Source: Perkinsus marinus ATCC 50983
Lineage: Eukaryota > Perkinsozoa > Perkinsida > Perkinsidae
Assembly (NCBI RefSeq): GCF_000006405.1
Contig: NW_003210195.1
Location: 143,004 to 207,003 of the forward strand
Reading direction: 5' to 3'
DNA length: 64,000 bases
Position numbers and translations under genes: made by a program. This document shows positions 12,097 through 23,484 of the stretch, piece by piece. The notes under the pieces were generated by a model. The model was not told the DNA's origin and did no database searches. It saw nothing but the letters and a program-made list of their open reading frames with translations. The first letter of the stretch is position 1, and every line of letters starts with the position of its first letter.

Positions 12097-13148
12097 CAAC
12101 CGGCTCCTGCTAAGCAGTTATATAACTAGAGCTTAGCTTCGACGCGGTTTTGTCTCATCGAGGGCGTCGCATAGGGATCCAAGTGCTGGGAGATAGTCAC
12201 ATATGTCCAGTGACGGGTTCCTGCTCGGATCGATTCGATGTCTGAGGGAGACACTGTGAGAACGTAATGTTATGACAGCTGATATACAGAACTCCATTCG
12301 CTCTTCGTAGTATCTTGGCTTCGATAGAGTGGTCTTCGTGAAGAGGAGGGTATGGGCCGGACTCCTTCCTATTCATCTCAAACGAGATGCGTTGTATGAT
12401 GTACTCTCAAATGAAGGCGGTTGTGAGGGTCTACACCGAGACAGAGTGATAGAACATGATGCCGATGTTGCCGAGGATGAATATGTGAGCAGTGTGCTTC
12501 TTATGCATTTGTGGGAGGTGCTCCTCTTTGTTCAGGCAGCAAATAACCTAAGGCCTTTGCACTCTTCCAAGCGGTTGCGGCGCTTGTCTATGTCACGCGT
12601 GCACGATGAACAATCTCAGCAATTCAAATGATGTTTCCGAACACGTTTCTGGTGTAGCCCCGGTTGTGCTAGAGTTGTATTGGCTGAGAAAAGGGGTAAA
12701 AATTTGGCTAGCAAGCACGACCTGGCCTCGCATCTGGAGTAATCGCGACCGGGACTCTCGTGGAGAGGAAAAGAAATTGTATGAGCTCTCACATGCAACT
12801 GTCAAGGTCATGGCCGTGCGAATCCCACATCCTTCACTAAATTCGGTGTGGTACACCATACGTACCAGACACGCTGTAGTGTGAATAAGAGATATTGCGA
12901 ATTGTGCTCTGCGAATATCTAAACGATCCTCTATACAATCTGACTAACACAAGGCTATAACTGATGAAGCGTATGCGGCAAATGCCCTGTGTGAAAGGAA
13001 TATCCGCTGTTTCAAATGCCCAACTGGAATGATATGAGCAGATGATAGATAGGAGGTGAGAGCAGTAGAGGGTATACTCTACATAACTGATCTGCGGTAT
13101 AAGGGTAATAGTCTAGTCGAAGGAAGCCTTCAACAGTATGACTGGAGC
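12097..13148. other. Unassigned 1-kb stretch between convergent genes
   Basis: It contains a plus-strand frame at 12329-12631 that looks mildly protein-like (FVKRRVWAGLLPIHLKRDAL) and could be extra exons of the preceding gene or a short separate one. I could not join it by introns. The rest (12640-13148) shows no clear coding signal. Confidence 0.3.
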
Positions 13149-14512
13149 TTAATTGGGGAGCTCGACGAGGCAATCTTCATCGAAACCGTGGAAGTTCCGA
13201 CTTTCGAGCTCTCTATCAATAGTAGAATTGAACCCTCTTGGCCCGGACCAAACGATATACATGGACTTGGAACCATCACCCTTGGGTAGGGACTCATCTG
13301 AAACAGAAGATGGATGAGGCACAGATAGAACACGAGTGTTCCCCTACCATCCAAGCATTGCTTCAAAGCAGTAGGGCAACCAGTCGGCTGGGTGATGCAC
13401 GTCTGTATCTTCACATTGGCTGGAATCTCGGATCCAGGAAACTCAATAATGTCCTTCTCATCTCGGAAGAAACCCATGACCAACACTTTGTCGATTTTTT
13501 CAACAGCCTTGGAAGAAAGGACCTAAAAGCTCTACAGTTGTTTCTTTCCTCAGCATGATGAAGGAGCTCACTTGATGCATTGGAGTGATGCCGGAGCCGG
13601 CACCAACCATGACTAGCTTCTTCAGTTTCCCTTCTCCTGTCAGTTTAGACAGATTAAACGTCATTTTGGGGTTAACTCTGTGAACCAGCTGGTCACCAAT
13701 CTTCAAGCTATGATAGTGCTTTGACATGATGCCATGCACTGGGTAGTTCTTGACGAGAATCTCAACTCTGTTTCCCGGAAGTAGACGGGTGGGGGTATAG
13801 TCTCGCACACACGATGAGATACCATCAACGACGATCTTGCTTGATACATGCACCTGAAAGACAGCATAGTCTGGGGCACCACTTGATAGCATTCCTACGA
13901 TGCCGTCCCCGCGGAGCATCTCTTCTCGGCGAATACCCTTCGGGACATCGAAGACGAAAGCATCAACGTCCTTGGCGACGTTCCTTCGATCAGCGAGGGT
14001 CCATTGAGCCCAGTCAGCCAAGGCCTAGTGCATCACTTAAGACTCGCTAAGGTATGATGTTAGAACCTACCTCGGGAACTTCTACGTATACTCCGTCTCC
14101 TTCAACGGCGAAGGCCTTAGCCGAAATTTGCCCCAGTCCACCCTCGAGCATCGAGCCGTCTTTCAAGCTCACAGCATGCCCACCCTTGGCGCACTTCACT
14201 GTGAGGGTCTCCAGGTCAACTGGCTGACCACAGAACGTGGAGGGCGAGAAGCACGCAACACAGGGGTTCTGTGAATAACAAAAGTCAAATTGAAGCGGAG
14301 AATATCTCTATCACCTGTATAGCGTAGTACTCACCATCTCGGACGTGAAAAACAACGAAGGGTTCAGCTAGTATGGATACTTGAACGGACTCACCAACTG
14401 GTATAGAGTCCGCAACACGAATGGTACGACGATCGCTGGAGAGGCACATACTGGCAGAAAGAGCGAATAAATTCGAAATAGAACGACTGCGAAGAGAAAG
14501 TTGATGGCACAT
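13149..14512 (-). CDS. Rieske-like domain fused to NADH-cytochrome b5 reductase module
   Basis: Four introns (14269-14314, 14025-14070, 13523-13571, 13298-13347) join five exons exactly in phase. The start at 14512 gives a Ser/Arg-rich leader (MCHQLSLRSRSISNLFALSA) like a mitochondrial presequence; an alternative start is 14449. The N-terminal ~100 residues have the Rieske/NirD fold pattern (EPFVVFHVRDGEYYAIQ, then NPCVACFSPSTFCGQ, then VKCAKGGHAVSLKDG). The usual C-x-H and C-x2-H cluster ligands are changed to C-V-A and C-x4-H. The rest is a ferredoxin-reductase-type flavoprotein: RDYTPTRLLPG (FAD site), PVHGIMSKHYHSLKIGD, VMVGAGSGITPMHQ (NAD site) and a C-terminal SGPRGF where family members normally have CGP. 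It probably moves electrons from NADH, but acceptor and compartment are unknown. Confidence 0.75.
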
Positions 14513-14921
14513 ACTCAGCAGAGCTGATTCCGTGAGGAGTCCGCGATTTAGGTATATACCCCGCCAGACAGCGTGCCTACACTGGAATACACCCCCAGGT
14601 GACAATCTTGTGTGCTATAAGATATATATCGATAATGTCACAAAGCGTGTCCCGAGGGATCTGTCCCAAATTGGGAGATGCAGGAAAGCATCAGTAGATC
14701 TTATACAGCAACTCCTTACCACACCGTACTATTCGAGTAACACACCCGGGATGACGGCACTACCCATTTCATGATGCCTACGAACCGTGAGTGAAGTGAA
14801 CACCACAGCGACTTGGTATCAGGGGCGGGGTACTCAACACTTTAGATAACGGGTAGACATGACTTGGGAATAATAACGGGTAGACAAGGAAAGGTTGTCT
14901 TGCATATAAAAGGAAGATTAT
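14513..14921. other. Intergenic region, no gene seen
   Basis: About 400 bp between the DNAJC25 stop and the start of the Rieske/b5-reductase gene, both minus strand. It should hold the promoter of the latter. A short near-repeat of ATAACGGGTAGACA occurs twice at about 14847-14886. Confidence 0.35.
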
Positions 14922-16418
14922 CAATCCTCGTTATAATTGTAGGATGTAGGGCCTGCTCGTTTGATGCGTTGATATCGTTTATAAGCACCACTCTTCTCCA
15001 ACCGTGCTCGCTCCTCGCGCTCTTTCTCCTTCAAGTATCTAACACCACACAAGGTGTCACGACAACGCACAGTTATTCACATGCGGCAGCATGATAAGGT
15101 AGATTTTAACAAGGTAACGAGGCAACGGCGCCTTACTGTTGTAGATTATCTCCCTCATATAATCTCTTCTCCAGTAGCTGTTCCCTCTCGGTGTCGTCAA
15201 CCATATGCCAATCTTCCTCCGATAACTTCAGAGCTCTTCTTGTCAAATACCTGAAGGGACCCGCAACATGAGACTATCGATCATCAGTTCACGGCCTTAC
15301 TCCCGTTCTTCTGGACCGTACTCCTCCTTTCTGATCCCGAACCGATAAGTCCAACGAGCTCGCCATACCATGTACTCAGCGAGTGACATAGGAGAACGCA
15401 GAAAACGGTAGCCGATAGTCTGAGTTCACCGTATTTTCCGTGGTCTTCCAAATCGACGACGCACCCTATGTATATCCGCTGGCTTTGATCCACTGCCGTT
15501 CAGTACAACTTCCTCTTCGAAGACACTCTTCTCGATCTTGCTGATGCATAATAACAAGCCTTGTGCCACACCCTCCTGAGTATTCCTACGACTCTACCTC
15601 CCTCTCTAGTTGCTCCCTATCAGCATCCTCCATCTTGCGAAGTGCTCTCACACTGCCAGCTGCCTCAACTAGTCGGTCTTTCACACGCTGTTGGAACTGC
15701 CTCTGCCTCCTCACCTGAGCCATGCTGATACCACGACTTGAGTAATTCGTATTAACTACCGCATTAGTGACCCTCTTATACTGTAGTGAATCGTTTAAGT
15801 ACTGTAAAGCAGACATCAGTGCAAGTACTGTCGTAACCACTATCCATACAGGCGTTTGGGGTTTGTACACGGCGTTATAATACTAAAATGCAACAGTGAG
15901 GGTGTGCTCTTGGGGAGAGCTCAATGCCCACGTTGTAATAATTGTACACTGCATATTCTGGATAGTCAATATATAGGTCATAAGCCTCTCTAAGCTTGGG
16001 GTTGGACAGCACCTCATATCTGAAAAGAGATCAGATAGCAACAAGCATGAGACTAGACTCGATCCCTCACGCTTTGGCAATCTTAATGAACATCATCTGT
16101 GCCTCCTCTCTCGTTGCTGCGTCCTGTGCGACACTCTGCTTATCGGGATGATATACTCGTGCTAGCCCGCGATACGCTCGTTTGATATCATGCACCTTGA
16201 ATACCGAGTACCATCACCACTACACTTGCTGTCATTACTGTAGCCTCCCTAGGGATGCCTAGAATGTCATAGCAGTTGTCTCTACCGCAATACAGCTTAG
16301 CCAGGCTGCTCATGGCAGACTCCTCGTCATTACTATCCGATGCATAAGCACCACCGACTGCCGATAAAGATAGCCCGAAGAAAACAAGGACTACGAGTCG
16401 GGCTACGATAGTAGTCAT
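14922..16418 (-). CDS. DNAJC25: DNAJC25-type ER membrane J-protein
   Basis: A signal peptide (VARLVVLVFFGLSLSAVGG) precedes YCGRDNCYDILGIPREAT and, after a 43-nt intron, VHDIKRAYRGLARVYHPDKQ, a J-domain with an intact HPD motif that would stimulate an Hsp70 ATPase (BiP in the ER lumen). Next come AYEVLSNPKLREAYDLYIDY and a first membrane segment (TPVWIVVTTVLALMSALQYL). A second hydrophobic stretch leads to WRARWTYRFGIRKEEYGPEE, a block diagnostic of DNAJC25. The C-terminus is a charged coiled tail, RARLEKSGAYKRYQRIKRAG. I read seven introns, of 43, 51, 49, 61, 45, 50 and 98 nt; the last is unusually long for this window. The TIPIN gene ends 113 bp upstream on the same strand. Confidence 0.87.
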
Positions 16419-16531
16419 AAAAAAACCAAGGAGGACAAATCATAATCAATGCTGTAGTGTGCGAGACTCTACTCGACAACATCAGGCTATAAGAAAACTA
16501 TTGCATAAAGAGTATTGGAATTATACATAGA

Positions 16532-17563
16532 TCATGCGATTTGGCCACCTTCCCCTTGCCCTTCCTGTTGCTGTTTATGCTGCTCCTGTTCATGCTGCTC
16601 CTGTTGCTCCTTGAGCCGACGTCTCTCCAATGCTTTGAGTCTATTAGCCTCCATACGACGCCGCATCTCCTCCGGGCTCAGCTTTATCGGCTTGGGTGGG
16701 GAACTAGCATCAACGCTGATCCCACCACCTCCACCGACCTCAGCAGCTTCAGCACTAGGAGCAGGGCCCTTGGATTATAACAGCACTGGATACATAACGA
16801 GCCCACCAGGGTACCCACCTCGTCCGTATTGCTGTTGTTGGGGTCTGCAGTCTCATTACCCTCTGCCGATTTACCTTCCACAGGGCCAAACCTGCCCTTC
16901 CTTCTGACGTAGTCCAAGCGGAAGTCGTAAATTCGTCGCTGATAACGGGATTGGGTCGCCAGTTATAATCGTATACTGCATGCACGCAGCCCATGCTTAC
17001 CCGTTTTATCTCAGGATAGAGCTCAGTCTCGCATGTCCTTGCAAAATCAGCTAAGGGCATGTGATAGGGGTACAATCGGCCTGCCCAAGCACCGTAGTTG
17101 AGGATGACTGTATCTAGGTCCTGAATACGATGAGATACTACCAATGCAGAAAAGGAGGAGGAGGGTAGAATAAGCACTCAGCATACCCACGGATGAAGAA
17201 GCAACCAAGTACCCTGACAGTATCCCCGGTAAAGGTTATAGACTTCTCGAAATCCTGCATCATACACTTCAAGCCGTGCTCGTCGTCCAACAACCTATCA
17301 GCTGTCAACTTCGGCCGCCGGTTTACCTTGGACGATACTGACGCTATCCCGCCTGGGCATCTGTTGCTCACCTTCCGCTTGGGTGGTGCGGCAACAGTGG
17401 CAGCAGTATCGGTGCTGGGCTCTTGGCCGTCCTCTACTGTGCCTTCAACATCCTCCTCCTCCTCCTGCTGATGCTGCTGGTGGTGACTATCATCATCAGC
17501 TTGATCCATCATGTCAACATCCTCAGGCCCTCCTGGGGTACTCATTGGTGGTGAGATGGGCAT
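16532..17563 (-). CDS. TIPIN: TIPIN/Swi3-family replication fork protection protein
   Basis: The first exon holds an acidic, Gln/His-rich N-terminus and the Swi3 signature RRPKLTADRLLDDEHGLKCM. After a ~92-nt intron comes LDTVILNYGAWAGRLYPYHM followed by PLADFARTCETE, matching the conserved 'WAH-LyP-F-DF--vE' of Swi3/Csm3/TIPIN. Then RRIYDFRLDYVRRKGRFGPV and a Gly-rich linker precede a coiled C-terminus (LSPEEMRRRMEANRLKALER, Gln/Glu/His-rich to the stop). Family members pair with TIMELESS/Tof1, stabilise stalled forks and support checkpoint signalling in the nucleus. About 260 residues, close to the family norm. Three introns are inferred; the first is long for this genome. Confidence 0.8.
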
Positions 17564-18273
17564 GCCTCCTTATGAATAATACTACTAGCACACGATGATG
17601 ATGAAGCCTGGATGACCAGTATTATTGTGAGAGCGGTATGAAGCTGGTTCATGCTGCAGTAGACAAAAGGTGACGATGAGCAATAGTGGCAAATGCTGGG
17701 ACTACCAGCTAAGATTTCTGCAGTTGAAATAACTATAAATTATCTACCGTACTGGCTGTTTCAATTAGGAAATTAACCTGACCCAGTGAGGGCGGCCATG
17801 GATCATTACTCACATGATCGGATGAGGAGATCCTCTTTTTGCATTAGTTCGAGTCGTCTTGGGCATCCCCTCTTCCTCCTTCTACCCTTCCGGCCCTACC
17901 AACTGGAGGTCGGGTATAAAGAGAGTACTGTGCAGTGACTGCACTGCAGTTTATGCAGGTTGCCGTAGTCTGTAGTCCTCAAAGGGCTCATCTCTCGAAA
18001 AAGGGTGTTTGTACGCTCTATTCTAGTCTGATCATCTCCATACATTCTAACAATTACTAAACATTATAGAGTATTACGAAGAAGGGAAACCAATGAGTAG
18101 TATCCCCTAAAACATCAACGCAATGACGACGATAGTTTATCATGAACAACAGTATATATGGTGATAGGAAAAGCTACACCGAAATGATGATAGTTAAAAT
18201 CAATTGTGCACGAGAGCTTTGTGGCGAACCTCAACGGGCTCTTCGAGTCTTCAAACAGCCTGATGCTGTAGCA
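17564..18273. other. Intergenic region, no gene seen
   Basis: About 700 bp between the Hel2 stop and the TIPIN start, both minus strand. Mixed composition and no open frame that joins either neighbour. It should include the TIPIN promoter and the Hel2 3' end. Confidence 0.45.
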
Positions 18274-21200
18274 TCAGAATCTACCCATGGCCTTATCAGC
18301 TGCATTCGCCTTCTTCCTCTTGCCCCCCTTGCTACCACCACCACCTCCTGCCACAGGCCCTCCCTTCTTTACCAAAAGCTTCAGGCCACACTTGCTACAA
18401 GTGTCGCTCTGGGGCTCATTATGTTGCTCACAATGAGGGCATGCCCAACCGGGTAGCCTTGGCTCATGGGACTGCTGCTTGGGACCATCCTTGGTGGGTC
18501 GGACCAGCAATGGGTACCTACTACCCATCGTGCAATAGAAGAAACAACCTTGCTAGTTCTACCTCCTCTCGAGGCCCTTCATCCTCTCTATGTCCTTCCT
18601 TGCCTTCCCACCAGCCGTCCACTGCGATGACCTACCAGCGAGGATACATGACCACCAACGAAAGGAAGCTTTCTACTTAGGTTTGGGCTGTATCTTTGGG
18701 AGCTCAGGGAATGCCTCAGGGTCCACCAACCGAGCAGGGTTCCGAGTAGCCCATAGACCTTGCTGTCTAGTGTTGGAGGACGATGAGCTACTTGAGGGAG
18801 CATGGATACCAGACTAAGAATAGGGTCCATCACTGGGCCGGAAGGCAGACTAGCTGTGCCTACCAATGTTGGGTATTCTCCTCCTTTCCGAGTGTGTTGT
18901 ACGTTTCTGGTGCCAGGCAGTAGAGGGAACTCCTGATAGGAGTATCGGTCATCCACCCCTCTCTCAATACCTCTACTCTGTAGTCTACCTGCCGCTAAAT
19001 GGACGTACCTACCAGTGTCAATGATGCTACAACAACAACAACAACAACGACGCTTACGTTGACATGTAGCAAAGTTCCAGCATGTTGAATCGTTCGTGGA
19101 AGACTCGCCGAGCCTGTTGTACAAACTCATCCCAGCCCTTCTGTAGCTTCTCCTCTGCCTCTCGGCGCCGGCTAGGATACTCATATTCCTCTTCTAGCTC
19201 CTCATCACCACTCGTTGGCACAGTTGGTCGAGGCGTGAGTAAACGGAAGGCTAGAGGACGCAGTCCGATAACCTGTGGTCACTAATGGTAATACCCTAGA
19301 GGCTACCACTGGCCTCGCTACCATCTCAGCATTGGCCCAGGACAGGTCCTTCCTAGACCCCACAACAGCTAGCAGCTGATTCCTCATCTCGGCTAGAGTA
19401 TCCGTCTGTATACCATCGATCTGCTGCACACTCTCCACCAATTTCCTATACGCAGGAGTACAGCACAGTAGCCTTCCACATGAAATAGAGCCTACGCGTA
19501 TTGCTTGGGAGGTATAGCCTCATCCACCTCGCCAATATCAGTATTTAATACTGCCATCAGGGCTTTGATGAAGCTAGGTCGTTTATGGGGGCCAGTAAGC
19601 AGACCATCAGGGATGGGAACTGCAGTGTCGGGTAACTGTAATAGTTCATGTGATCAGGTAGGTTAAGATATAAGCAAAGCTCACTTGAACCACCTTAGGG
19701 GCCTGAGAGGACCCTCTACTAGTGATGCTGGCCGTACTACGAGGCTCAGAAGATACACTCCTGGCCTGACGTCTCTCCTCCAGTCTAGCGGATTCTAGTA
19801 CAGCATCACCGGCGTACTCCTGCATATGCTCAACCTGATAGAGCCACGGTGGTGCTATACCAAGCACAGCTACCGATCCCTACCAGCCTCTCTCTGAGGG
19901 CCTTGATCGGTAATAGTAGCACCATTGCTGCGAACAACTGTGCCCCTCTCTGCATACCACCCTCAGCTTGACTGAATACCTGAAACCAACGAGGTGGAGT
20001 TGTTGTGGTGGTGGTGGGAGCGATCGATGGATACCTCAGCAGCTGTCTCCACGAAATAGTCCAAGGCCTCATCAGTCCGTTCATTCCGCATCTCCATCGC
20101 TGCATCCTTAAGATCGCGTAAGTTGGTATCACCTGATCAGCACTCTGTAGATGTTTCCTACTATCATTGACCTACCAAGAGCTTCCCTGCATACCTTCAT
20201 CAACTCTGTATTCTTATTCTTGAAGAGAACACCACCAACACGTCCCAACCCCTCTGGGTCTATATCCACTATCCGTGCCGCCTGTCGAGAACCACTATGA
20301 TGCAGTCATCCACGCATACCCATCACCTCAATAGTCAGAACCCTTTTCCCTCGTTCCATGAGGTCATCCTCCTCCTCCTCATCAGATCTCGGAGCTGCTA
20401 CTGCTACCTCTTCCTCCCTCTGACAGATGAATGCCCACTATAAGGCGTTACCTCCCTACATCAGAGGTAATGGCATGAGGAGAGGATGTATCAGCCTCGA
20501 TAATAGAGGCAGTCCGAGGCTTGGGTGAGTAGGGCTCAGGGATATCCCCATGCCACTTGGGATCATACCTTATCATCACAACAACAGTGATAGTGGTATA
20601 CCTCGTGGTAGGATCAGCACCATTACCTATGACCATCCCTCCTAGGGGGATACCGGGTCTTGATCCTGTTAGGGTCAGATGCCTCATTCTGATCGTCTTC
20701 TTCATCAGAAGTAACAGCATTAAGAGCAGCATACTCCTGACCCAAGGCAGTGCGCTCGTCAGGACCATTATAGAACTCTCTTGGAGCCTTGCAGAATTTA
20801 ACCTGACCAACCACAGGTATATCAGTAACGGGGAGTAATAGTAGCAGTACCTTGTAGTTTTCAGTGGTTTCAGGGTTCGAGTTGTCATCTCGCTGACCAG
20901 GCTTACGCGATCTTCCACCACTGGTACCAAAGTCTAACCGTAAATTGGCCCTCTTCTCAGCACGAGACATCACTGAGAAGGAGCATAGCGAGCGTTGGTA
21001 TAGCAAAGGGTAGTTGTACCCCCAAAGTTGGTATGCTCTGTCACCTCGTGTATCTTGAGGTCATCGTCAGTTTTGAAGACTACAAACCGCTTGGCCAGAC
21101 ATTCGTTGTGCTCACAGGGGTAATGGGCAGCAGAGAAGTGAGCATATCTGGTGTAGTAGTACAGAGAGCAATGCGTTGGTAGTATTACAAGGCAAAGTAA

Positions 21201-22579
21201 TCCTTATAATACTCATTACGCCATCCCATGCTCTCACAGAGATGACACGTGAAATGGTTCTTCCTCATATGGGTCGTAAGCTGATCAGCCGAGTAGAAAC
21301 GGTGATCATTTCTTCCAGAGGGGTTGCAGAAGTCACAAGAAGGATGACTGTCCACAGGCGGCCTTAGATCAGGATCTCCACGACGACAGTGGCGGTCGAT
21401 ATCAGCCCCATGGTTCATCCTATCACCATACACTACTAAGGCTTAGTGCAAGCAGTTGATCCTACGTAGTATACAGGTATTGCTCTAAGATGAAGACCTC
21501 TCTCTCATTGAGGCATATCGTACAAAAGTCTCGGGAATGTTGCTTCCGAAGGTGTGTACGAAGATCTCCTAGAGTACGGAAGGCCTGAGAGACCTCATCA
21601 TCAGCACACACTCTCCCTCAGGCACCACTACACTAGTACCCATTTATCCTCCCTCTCAGCCTCGGTCGATCCATCACCATCCCAGCTGGTGCAGAAACCA
21701 CAGCGGTATCTAAACCGTAGGTATCCTAGAGCTTCACTGTTCACGCCACACTCACTGTCTTATCATCTGGCATATTTTCCGGATCCTCTTATCACCGTAA
21801 TAGATGTCGGATTGGTCCTTATCTTTCATGAGTGGCCTTTTCTTGGAGGCAATGAGGGTATCCAATGATATAGTGGGATCGTATTGATCCCGATGTACCA
21901 ACACTAAGGTATCGAGATCCTCTTTGCACATAGGGCAAGAGTGGTCATTCATCAACCATCGCAGACGTAATGCACATAACCAGCATATATCGTGATGACC
22001 ACAATGACCAACGGCTACATACACCTGAATGCCAATGAACGCCTATGAACGGAACAGAGTGTACTACCAATTTCTCCATGCACAATGAGCATTCCTCATC
22101 AATCTTATCGGTAGTATTGGCCTTGATAGGTTCATTAAGCACTAAGCTACTAGCGAAGGATAGTGGTGGGGGCAGGTCAATCTAATAGGATCAGCTGCTC
22201 CTGCAGCGGTACTACTAAGCCTACTTTATGCCGTGCCCCACCCTTCTTCCTACTAGATTCTCCTCTGTCGTAATCCGGATCGTATCGACTGCTATCGTCT
22301 CGGCCCTTGCCCTTCCCTTTCCCACCATAACGTCCCTTCCCATGGTAGGCCCGACGACCCTGATGATGATCCTCCCCCTGCTGTGCTCTATGAGAATACC
22401 CTTTGCCATGATAGGCCCGTCGACTAGGTGGGGCCTCATATTCGCCATCGATCGGGGCCGATTGTTCCTGATCCCCCCACATCCCCTTCATCATGACGGC
22501 GGTCATGGCCCTTCCCACGCCCCTTGCCGCCGCCTTTACCATGATATGCTCTGACTCTGGTAGGCTCGCTAGAATACAT
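18274..22579 (-). CDS. ZNF598: ZNF598/Hel2-type E3 ubiquitin ligase (ribosome collision sensor)
   Basis: The domain order matches ZNF598/Hel2. A Gly/Lys/Arg-rich N-terminus carries repeats of RAYHGKG. Then comes a RING split by a 43-nt intron (CSLCMEKL / VAVGHCGHHDICWLCALRLR ... CPMCKEDL). A run of C2H2-like fingers follows: AFRTLGDLRTHLRKQHSRDF CxxC, then CDFCNPS...THMRKNHFTCHLC, NEYYKDYFAL, and FSAAHYPCEHNECL. Next is MSRAEKRANLRLDFG, the conserved block after the fingers. Yeast and human homologues ubiquitinate 40S proteins on collided ribosomes and start ribosome-associated quality control. The C-terminus adds GWACPHCEQHNEPQSDTCSK-C, a RanBP2-type zinc ribbon. A frame change near 22455 next to a run of six G may be an indel or an unread splice. 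Many introns of 43-57 nt; those in 18600-20500 are only partly resolved. Confidence 0.85.
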
Positions 22580-22798
22580 GTTGGGTGAAGACAGTTACAA
22601 TAAAGTGTGAGTTACAATAAATTAATGCGAACTGCGATGAACACTACAACTAGACCTCATTCTGAACACTATGTCAACACCAAACACCATCGAGCCCACA
22701 GAGACGTTGATAACTCTATCACCATCACTACCCCCGCAGAATTACCCCGGCCCTTCCCGTGGATGGTACGAATCACTATACCAGAGGACTGCACTGAA

Positions 22799-23223
22799 TC
22801 ATCCCCTCATAGCCTTCAACAGAGGAGGTGGCAGGTCTAGGTTGCGAGGATCCTTCATAATACACTCCCGACAGTATCTGAGATTGACTATCACACATCA
22901 GTATTGGAGTGGAGGCTACCTTTTCTTGTAGAATACACTGCATCTATTATCAGTACATACCTTCCTACCGCAACTTGAGCATTCCCCACCGAGGACTATC
23001 ACCGGGGAGTCCGTGCCTGAGAGGGAACTAAAGGGACGTGGGGGCGCTATGTGGCGAATGGCTTACTCCCACTGAATGGAGACTGCAACGAGTAGACTTC
23101 CTCTAGGAATACCAAGTCACCCGAGTCCACATAAGGCGGTGACTGGCCAAAGTAGTCGTAACGGCACTTGAATCCACACAGACAGCATAAGAAGGTGCCA
23201 TGGGACGATCGATGAGGGGCCAT
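22799..23223 (-). CDS. CDPF1: CDPF1-like cysteine-rich DPF-motif protein
   Basis: The start at 23223 gives MAPHRSSHGTFLCCLCGFKC, followed by YDYFGQSPPYVDSGDLVFLE and EVYSLQSPFSG. After a 50-nt intron comes SPVIVLGGECSSCGRKVCTD with RCSVFYKKR, and after a 42-nt intron YCRECIMKDP. The four CxxC-like pairs and the 'LLEE-Y-M-DPF' block match the small conserved eukaryotic family CDPF1, here with SPF in place of DPF. The cysteines probably bind zinc; the cellular role of the family is not established. About 108 residues. It is divergent from synaptojanin, with 261 bp between starts. Confidence 0.8.
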
Positions 23224-23484
23224 ATTAACGGCCACTATCACGATAGTAACCAGCACCATCCACCACCACTCTCTCAGGGGCTTAGCTCTTACCTACTGTC
23301 TTCGGGTAGATGCGCATCATTCACAACCTCAACGACCTTTGTCCAAACTCTATTTTACATCTCTGAGAGCATCTTATCATCGCTTGCTCAACACGTAATA
23401 AATAAGTTCTGCACCCAGGGCGAGCGCTTTTTACGGAACATTATTAGTAGAGTACTACTATCAGCAGCATTCTCTACCTGACAT

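Noticed and set aside
12780-12860. GTGCGAATCCCAC string resembling a tRNA T-arm
   Set aside because: No matching acceptor stem, D-arm or anticodon arm could be found around it.
18588-19184. 198-codon minus-strand frame with a six-Cys run
   Set aside because: Mostly an out-of-frame reading across Hel2 exons and introns. The Cys run comes from an ACAACA repeat in non-coding or other-frame sequence.
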